Source: Anaerolineaceae bacterium
Lineage (GTDB): Bacteria > Chloroflexota > Anaerolineae > Aggregatilineales > Phototrophicaceae
DNA: 18,639 nucleotides
Direction of reading: 5' to 3'
Assembly (NCBI GenBank): GCA_020634135.1
Contig: JACKCG010000014.1
Coordinates: forward strand, 1 to 18,639
Numbering within the stretch: position 1 is the stretch's first letter; each line of letters opens with the position of its first letter. A program made the translations under genes and the position numbers. Below are positions 13,604 to 18,639 of the stretch, piece after piece. Under the pieces are notes generated by a model. It had not been told where the DNA came from. It made no database searches and worked only from the letters and a program-made list of their open reading frames with translations.

Positions 13604-16600
13604 TTTCGTTGGTCCTTATTCCGGGTCTGTTCTGATAAAAGGCGGTCTATCTCTTCGTCAGTTAAATTCTCAAGGGCATCCAGCAATCCAGTCACGCCGC
13701 CGGCATTCCCGCGTATGGCCGATTCGTCTGGCACAACTGCGGGGGTTTCGGGCTGTGCCGGTTTCAGGTTCAAGGCCTCTTGCGCCAGGAAAGTGGCAAT
13801 CGCTTCCACAGTCGGGTAATCGAATACCAATGTGGCCGGCAGAGTGCGCTTGAGTCCCAGCCCGCTGCTGAGGCGATTCCGCAGTTCGACGGCCATCAGC
13901 GAGTCCAACCCCATTTCACTGAGTGGTATTCGTTCGCTGATTGCACGCGGCGAGCCGAGTTCCAGCACCCGCGCGGCTTGTTCCTGTACAAAAGCCACCA
14001 GGAGCGTGTGTTGTTTGGCCGGGGCAGACTCCGCCAACCGGCGCAAAATATCCGGCTGCGATTCGGTCTGGGATACGGGGGAAATAGTGGCAACTTGCTG
14101 CTGGCGGGTTTCGTGGGCGAGTTCTGCGAAGAAACGCGGCTCAGAGCCACTGGCGAAACGTCGCAGGAACTTTGACCACACCACCGGCATGACGCCGATC
14201 TGCGCTGCCCGGCCTTGCATCAAGCGTTCCAATACACGCAGTCCGTCTTGCGGTGGGATCACACCCACGCCCTGGGTATCAATCCGCCCGATAACGTCAT
14301 GCTCTACCGCCGCGCCGATTTCCGACCATGCACCCCAGTTAATGCTCAAGGCTGGGAGTCCCTGCGCCCGCCGGTAATAGGCCAGCATGTCCATAAACGT
14401 GTTAGCAGCAGCGTGGTTGCCCTGCCCCGGTGACCCGATGAGCGAGGCCACCGACGAGAACATTACAAAGAAATCGAGCGGGAGATGGTAGGTCAGGCGG
14501 TGCAGATGCCAGGTGCCGACTACTTTAGGGGCGAACACAGTATCAAAGCGGCTCCAGTTCTGCCCCAGCAGCCCGCCGTCATCCAACACACCCGCCGAGT
14601 GAATAATGCCCCGCAGCGGCGGCAGGGAACGGTGAATTTCTTCCAGAATGCGGCTCACGTCCGCCTCGGACGAGACATCCCCCCGGGCAACGACCACCTG
14701 CGCCCCGGCCTGCTCCATGCGGGCAATCGCTTCGCGGGCGGTTTCATCCGCGCCACGCCGCCCCATCAGCACCAGGCTGTCCGCGCCCTGTTCAACCAGC
14801 CATTCGGCAACCAGCAGCCCCAGCCCGCCCAACCCGCCAGTAATCCAGTAGGTGGCGTCCGGGCGAACCAGCGCGTCGGTTTCTTGGGAAATAACAATCT
14901 TGCCAATATGCCGCGCCGCCGCCATATAGCGGAAGGCACTGACCGCGTCCAATAGTGGGAAGGTGCGGAAAGGCAGCGGGTGCAGTGCCTCCTCTTCAAT
15001 CAGAACGGTGATTTCCAGCAGGATGTCCCGGATAAGCGCCGGGTTGTCGCGGGTATCGCCCGTCCAGTCCACGATGAAGTACGCCTTGCCACGCCCCAGG
15101 GCTGCCGCCTCTTTGGGGGTGAGCAATCCACTCTTGCCAATTTCCAGGAAGCGCCCGTTGTCCGCCAACACCGACAAACTCTTAGGGATGAAGTCCCCCG
15201 CCAGCGAGTTCAGCACCATGTCCACGCCGCGCCCGCCAGTGATCTGCATTATCTCGTCAGCAAAATCCAGCGAGCGTGAGTCCATCACATGCTGCACACC
15301 CATTTCCTGGAGGAATGCCCGTTTTTCCGGGCTGCCCGCAGTGGCGAAGATTTCCGCCCCGGCACGCTGCGCCAACTGTACCGCCGCCATACCCACACCC
15401 CCGGCGGCGGCGTGGATCAGCACGCGCTCACCTGCCGACAACCCGCCCAGATGGATGAGGGTATAGTAGGCCGTGATGAAAGGGATAGCGACAGTAGCGG
15501 CTTCCTCGAACGAGAGGCGCGACGGTTTGGGAACGACCAGCGCCGCATCAGCGATGGCGTAAGTGCTGAAACTGCCCCCGGCCAGCGCGATGACTGGGTC
15601 ACCCGGTTGAATACCCGTGACTTCCGGGCCTACCGTCACTACTGTCCCGGCGCACTCACCGCCCAACGGGCCGGGATCGCCAGGGTACATACCGAGCGTG
15701 TTCATAACATCCTTGAAGTTCAGACCAGTAGCCTGAACGCGAATTTCGATCTGTCCAGGGCCGGGGCGCTGGCGGGCAACCGGTTGTAAAACCAGGTTAT
15801 CCAGCGTGCCCCGCGCCGTAATCTGCAACTGAATGGGGCGGTCAGAATTGGGGCGGTTAGGCGCTTCACCCCGACTGCGCACCAGCCGCGCCGCTGTCCA
15901 TGCGCCATGCCGAACAGCAAGCTGGTCTTCGGCGTCATTCCGCCAGACAGTCTCGGCCAGCAGCGCGAGACTGCCAGCGGCGTCCGCCGGATCGAGGTCA
16001 ACGCGCACACAGCGTAATTCCGGGTGTTCCAGGGCGATGACCTTGCCCAACCCCCACAGCGGCGACTGCATCACCGCCTCCGGCTTCGTTCCGGCGGCAG
16101 GCTGTGCCCCCTGCGTGACCAGCCACAGGCGAGGCGCTTCGCCCCCAAATGTCGTCAAGGCCTGGACGAGGTATAGGGCGCTCCCGTAACTAAGCGGTTG
16201 TGCCCATTCGAGTGCCTCGGCCTCCACATCCAGACTCCATAGGTGAACAACCCCGCGATACGACTCGCCGCCTGCCGCGTCTTGCAGGAGGCGGCGGTAA
16301 TCGGCAGCCTCCGACGGATTGATTTGCCAGGTGTTCCCGTTCAGCGCCGCATACGACTCGCCCGGTACGACCAGCGCACAGCTTTGCCCGCGCGCGTTGA
16401 GGTCGGCGGCTAAGGCCTGTCCCGCGCCGCTGCTATCCGCAAAAATCAGCCAGTTGCCGGGGACTCCCACTGCCCGTTGGGCGATAATGACGGCTTGCTC
16501 CATAAAGTCGGCGCTGGTTTCCGGCAGCGCCGCCGCCCCACTGAATCCTGCTTCGTGCAGCGCACCGAACCATTGCGCCGGCTTAAGCAGCGGATAATCG

Positions 16601-18639
16601 GGGCGCAGGTCATGGTCTGTGAAGCGCCACCAGCCGTCGGTCAGCCCGAAGGTGATGTCCACCCAGCGTTCCGGCGCGGTGATTTCCAGCATGAGCAGCA
16701 ATCCACCCGGCACAAGCAAGCGCTGAATGCGACCTAATGTCTGGTGCAGGTCGGCGGTAGCATGAATCACGTTGGCAGCGATCACAATGTCGAATTGTTC
16801 CCCGGCCAGGCCTTGCCCGCTGGGGTCGGCTTCCAGATCGAGTGTCTGGAAGCGGATAAAAGGATACTCGGCGAATTTCTGTTCCGCCCTGGCAATGAAG
16901 AGCGGCGAAATATCGGTAAAGAGATACGATACCCGGTCTGCCGGGAGTACCGGCGCGACATAGGATGTTGTGCCGCCCGTACCGCCACCGATTTCAAGGA
17001 TGCGAATCGGGCGATCCCCCGGCAGTTGGGCGAGTGCCGCCTGAACCGCCTGCCCCACAATACCATTATAGATTTGGGCGATTGGTGGCTCGCGGTACAG
17101 CCGTTCGGCGGTGGCAATCGCGCCATCGGGGAAGAGCAGTTGCAGGTAGTCCACCTGCCCGGCCAGCGCCTCGGCAAGCTGTTGGCCGCAGCGCCCGGTG
17201 ATCTCCAGCTGCGCGCTATATTCGGGGTACTCTACCAGCAACTCATTGAGCAGTTCACTCATATCACGGGGGGCTGGGAATGGCTGGATAACCACCCACT
17301 CGTCGCCTTCGCGCGCCAGCAAGCCGTCCTCGAGCAAGATATCGAGCAGCCGCCCCAGCAGGAGACGGTGGTGTGGCTGGCGGATTCCCAGGTGATCGTT
17401 CAATGTTCCGGTAGAAAAGCGCTCGCCCAAACCGGGGTGCCAGCCCAACTGCTGCAAGGCATTGACAATGTAGGCACTGCTCAGGGTATCCAGCAATGGC
17501 AGTAACCCACCGGTATAGCGGGGCAGCCGGTATTCATCCGCCAATGAGACAAGCCGGGGATACAGTTCATCAGCCAGTGCCTCCGGTGCAGGGAGAGCGA
17601 TACTTTCCACCGGTTCAGCGGCTTGCTTAAACCCTTCGAGTGGCTGCCAATCCACCGTGTAGAGCCAGTCTTCCACCTGAGACTGTGCAAGGTTGAGCAG
17701 CACGTCCTGGCTGGCGCGTTTGAAGCGCATCCCCAAGATTTCCGCAATAATCTGGCCGGTTGAGTCCAGTACCTGGACATCGCCGCCGAAGGTTTCGCCC
17801 AGGCCATCATGGCCGGCACGCACCTGGGCATAGGCCCACACCTCAGCTGTGGCTGGCTGGTACAAACGGAAGTGGTCAAAGCTCAGGGGCAGGAATATCT
17901 CGTTGGTATCCGGCATCGCGGCGGCCATACTCTGCACACAGGCATCCAGCAGCGCCGGGTGAATGTGGTAGGCCGAAAGTTCGGGTGTGTAGGCATCAGG
18001 CAAACGAACAAGACCGAGCGCTTCACCGTCGCACCGCTGGATTTCTACGACACCTTTCAGGCTGTCGCCGAAGTCCAACCCGCTGTTGCGCAGCCGGGCA
18101 TAGTGCGCCTCGGCTGTGACGATTTCCGTACAGCGGGCGCGCACTGTATCGAGAGAGACGGCAGGAGGTGCGGTGGGCGCCACTGCGTTGAGCGTGCCAG
18201 AAGTATGTGGCTGCCAGTCGGCTTCGTCTGCACCCTGGCTGAAGCACTCAAAAGTGGCGTGTTCATCATCAACCGGCGTCACAATGACCTGAACCGTCCG
18301 CCCGTCCTCACCCACCACCAACGCATCATGAATTACGAAGTCCTCAACCTGCCCGCCGCCATACACCAGCCGCCCCGCCGCCGCTGCCGCTTCGATAAAC
18401 CCGGTAGCCGGGAGCAGCGCCGTGCCATAAATCCGGTGATCGTTGAGATAGGTCAGCTGGTCGGTGAACAGGGTGTTTTCATACTGAATGACTTTAAGCG
18501 GGGAACGCAGGCGGCTGCCCAACAGCGGGTGCAGGATGTCGCCCTGCGGCGCAGTAACCCGCCGGGTATCGGCCTTCAACTGCTGCACCCAGTAGCTGCC
18601 ACGCTGGAAGGGATAGGTAGGCAGTGCGATTTTACGATG
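13600..18639 (-). CDS. Type I polyketide synthase, DH-CMT-ER-KR-ACP portion (PKS A, partial)
   Basis: The last 1679 residues of a larger PKS; the frame is open to the right edge. Residue numbers count from that edge. It begins in the AT-to-DH linker (LPTYPFQRGSYW, 6-17), so KS and AT should lie off-window. DH 36-318 has His68 (H-x3-G-x4-P) and Asp232 in LLDACVQ. CMT about 352-715 has LEIGGGTGG at 548-556. The structural KR half is about 725-925. ER 938-1250 has the NADPH motif HAAAGGVGMAA at 1076-1086. Catalytic KR 1262-1500 has TGGLGGLG, LDD at 1352-1354, Ser1396 and Asn1413, but His1409 where Tyr is expected. ACP about 1528-1622 has Ser1580 in GLDSL. A helical tail (1651-1670, LLDALENLTDEE onward) looks like a docking element for PKS B. 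The expected outcome is a C-methylated, fully reduced extension, provided the KR works. Confidence 0.95.
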   Translation of the reverse strand, partial: HRKIALPTYPFQRGSYWVQQLKADTRRVTAPQGDILHPLLGSRLRSPLKVIQYENTLFTDQLTYLNDHRIYGTALLPATGFIEAAAAAGRLVYGGGQVEDFVIHDALVVGEDGRTVQVIVTPVDDEHATFECFSQGADEADWQPHTSGTLNAVAPTAPPAVSLDTVRARCTEIVTAEAHYARLRNSGLDFGDSLKGVVEIQRCDGEALGLVRLPDAYTPELSAYHIHPALLDACVQSMAAAMPDTNEIFLPLSFDHFRLYQPATAEVWAYAQVRAGHDGLGETFGGDVQVLDSTGQIIAEILGMRFKRASQDVLLNLAQSQVEDWLYTVDWQPLEGFKQAAEPVESIALPAPEALADELYPRLVSLADEYRLPRYTGGLLPLLDTLSSAYIVNALQQLGWHPGLGERFSTGTLNDHLGIRQPHHRLLLGRLLDILLEDGLLAREGDEWVVIQPFPAPRDMSELLNELLVEYPEYSAQLEITGRCGQQLAEALAGQVDYLQLLFPDGAIATAERLYREPPIAQIYNGIVGQAVQAALAQLPGDRPIRILEIGGGTGGTTSYVAPVLPADRVSYLFTDISPLFIARAEQKFAEYPFIRFQTLDLEADPSGQGLAGEQFDIVIAANVIHATADLHQTLGRIQRLLVPGGLLLMLEITAPERWVDITFGLTDGWWRFTDHDLRPDYPLLKPAQWFGALHEAGFSGAAALPETSADFMEQAVIIAQRAVGVPGNWLIFADSSGAGQALAADLNARGQSCALVVPGESYAALNGNTWQINPSEAADYRRLLQDAAGGESYRGVVHLWSLDVEAEALEWAQPLSYGSALYLVQALTTFGGEAPRLWLVTQGAQPAAGTKPEAVMQSPLWGLGKVIALEHPELRCVRVDLDPADAAGSLALLAETVWRNDAEDQLAVRHGAWTAARLVRSRGEAPNRPNSDRPIQLQITARGTLDNLVLQPVARQRPGPGQIEIRVQATGLNFKDVMNTLGMYPGDPGPLGGECAGTVVTVGPEVTGIQPGDPVIALAGGSFSTYAIADAALVVPKPSRLSFEEAATVAIPFITAYYTLIHLGGLSAGERVLIHAAAGGVGMAAVQLAQRAGAEIFATAGSPEKRAFLQEMGVQHVMDSRSLDFADEIMQITGGRGVDMVLNSLAGDFIPKSLSVLADNGRFLEIGKSGLLTPKEAAALGRGKAYFIVDWTGDTRDNPALIRDILLEITVLIEEEALHPLPFRTFPLLDAVSAFRYMAAARHIGKIVISQETDALVRPDATYWITGGLGGLGLLVAEWLVEQGADSLVLMGRRGADETAREAIARMEQAGAQVVVARGDVSSEADVSRILEEIHRSLPPLRGIIHSAGVLDDGGLLGQNWSRFDTVFAPKVVGTWHLHRLTYHLPLDFFVMFSSVASLIGSPGQGNHAAANTFMDMLAYYRRAQGLPALSINWGAWSEIGAAVEHDVIGRIDTQGVGVIPPQDGLRVLERLMQGRAAQIGVMPVVWSKFLRRFASGSEPRFFAELAHETRQQQVATISPVSQTESQPDILRRLAESAPAKQHTLLVAFVQEQAARVLELGSPRAISERIPLSEMGLDSLMAVELRNRLSSGLGLKRTLPATLVFDYPTVEAIATFLAQEALNLKPAQPETPAVVPDESAIRGNAGGVTGLLDALENLTDEEIDRLLSEQTRNKDQRK

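Overview
This is a bacterial window that is moderately GC-rich by eye (I did not compute base composition). It has dense gene packing, 4-bp ATGA gene overlaps, a lipobox protein and a ribosomal silencing factor. The mix of genes and the TGnTAnAAT-type promoters would fit a Chloroflexota (Anaerolineae-like) genome. That is an inference from gene style, not from a marker gene, and I hold it at about 50%.

Positions 1-2021 (+ strand) hold the C-terminal end of an alkaline-phosphatase-superfamily phosphodiesterase, a complete YcaQ/AlkX-type DNA glycosylase, and a small acidic protein of unknown function behind its own promoter. Positions 2052-4493 (- strand) hold a tight three-gene operon, read right to left: a PyrK-like iron-sulfur electron-transfer subunit, a PIG-L-family deacetylase (ATGA overlap), and a PyrD (dihydroorotate dehydrogenase)-like protein 10 nt further on. 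Both PyrK- and PyrD-like proteins have lost hallmark residues. The trio therefore looks like a repurposed oxidoreductase coupled to a zinc deacetylase rather than ordinary pyrimidine synthesis, and it is the best candidate here for an undescribed system. Positions 4636-5867 (+ strand) hold an alpha/beta hydrolase whose start codon lies at its predicted transcription start (probably leaderless), followed by rsfS with its own promoter and a probable CTG start.

Positions 5922-18639 (- strand) are the downstream end of a modular type I polyketide synthase operon. PKS A enters from the right edge, already past its KS and AT, and shows DH-CMT-ER-KR-ACP. It overlaps PKS B by ATGA; PKS B is a complete KS-AT-DH-CMT-KR-ACP module. 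No thioesterase or reductase release domain follows. Instead, 17 nt after PKS B, comes a lipobox alpha/beta hydrolase with an intact Ser-Asp-His triad. If PKS A feeds PKS B and every domain works, the thioester left on the last carrier protein would end in a 2,4-dimethyl-2-enoyl unit (inference). The KR of PKS A carries His where the catalytic Tyr is expected, and the last module ends in a docking-like tail, so neither the final structure nor the release route is settled.

No gap between genes exceeds 300 bases. I saw no tRNA, rRNA, CRISPR array, insertion sequence or convincing hairpin terminator.
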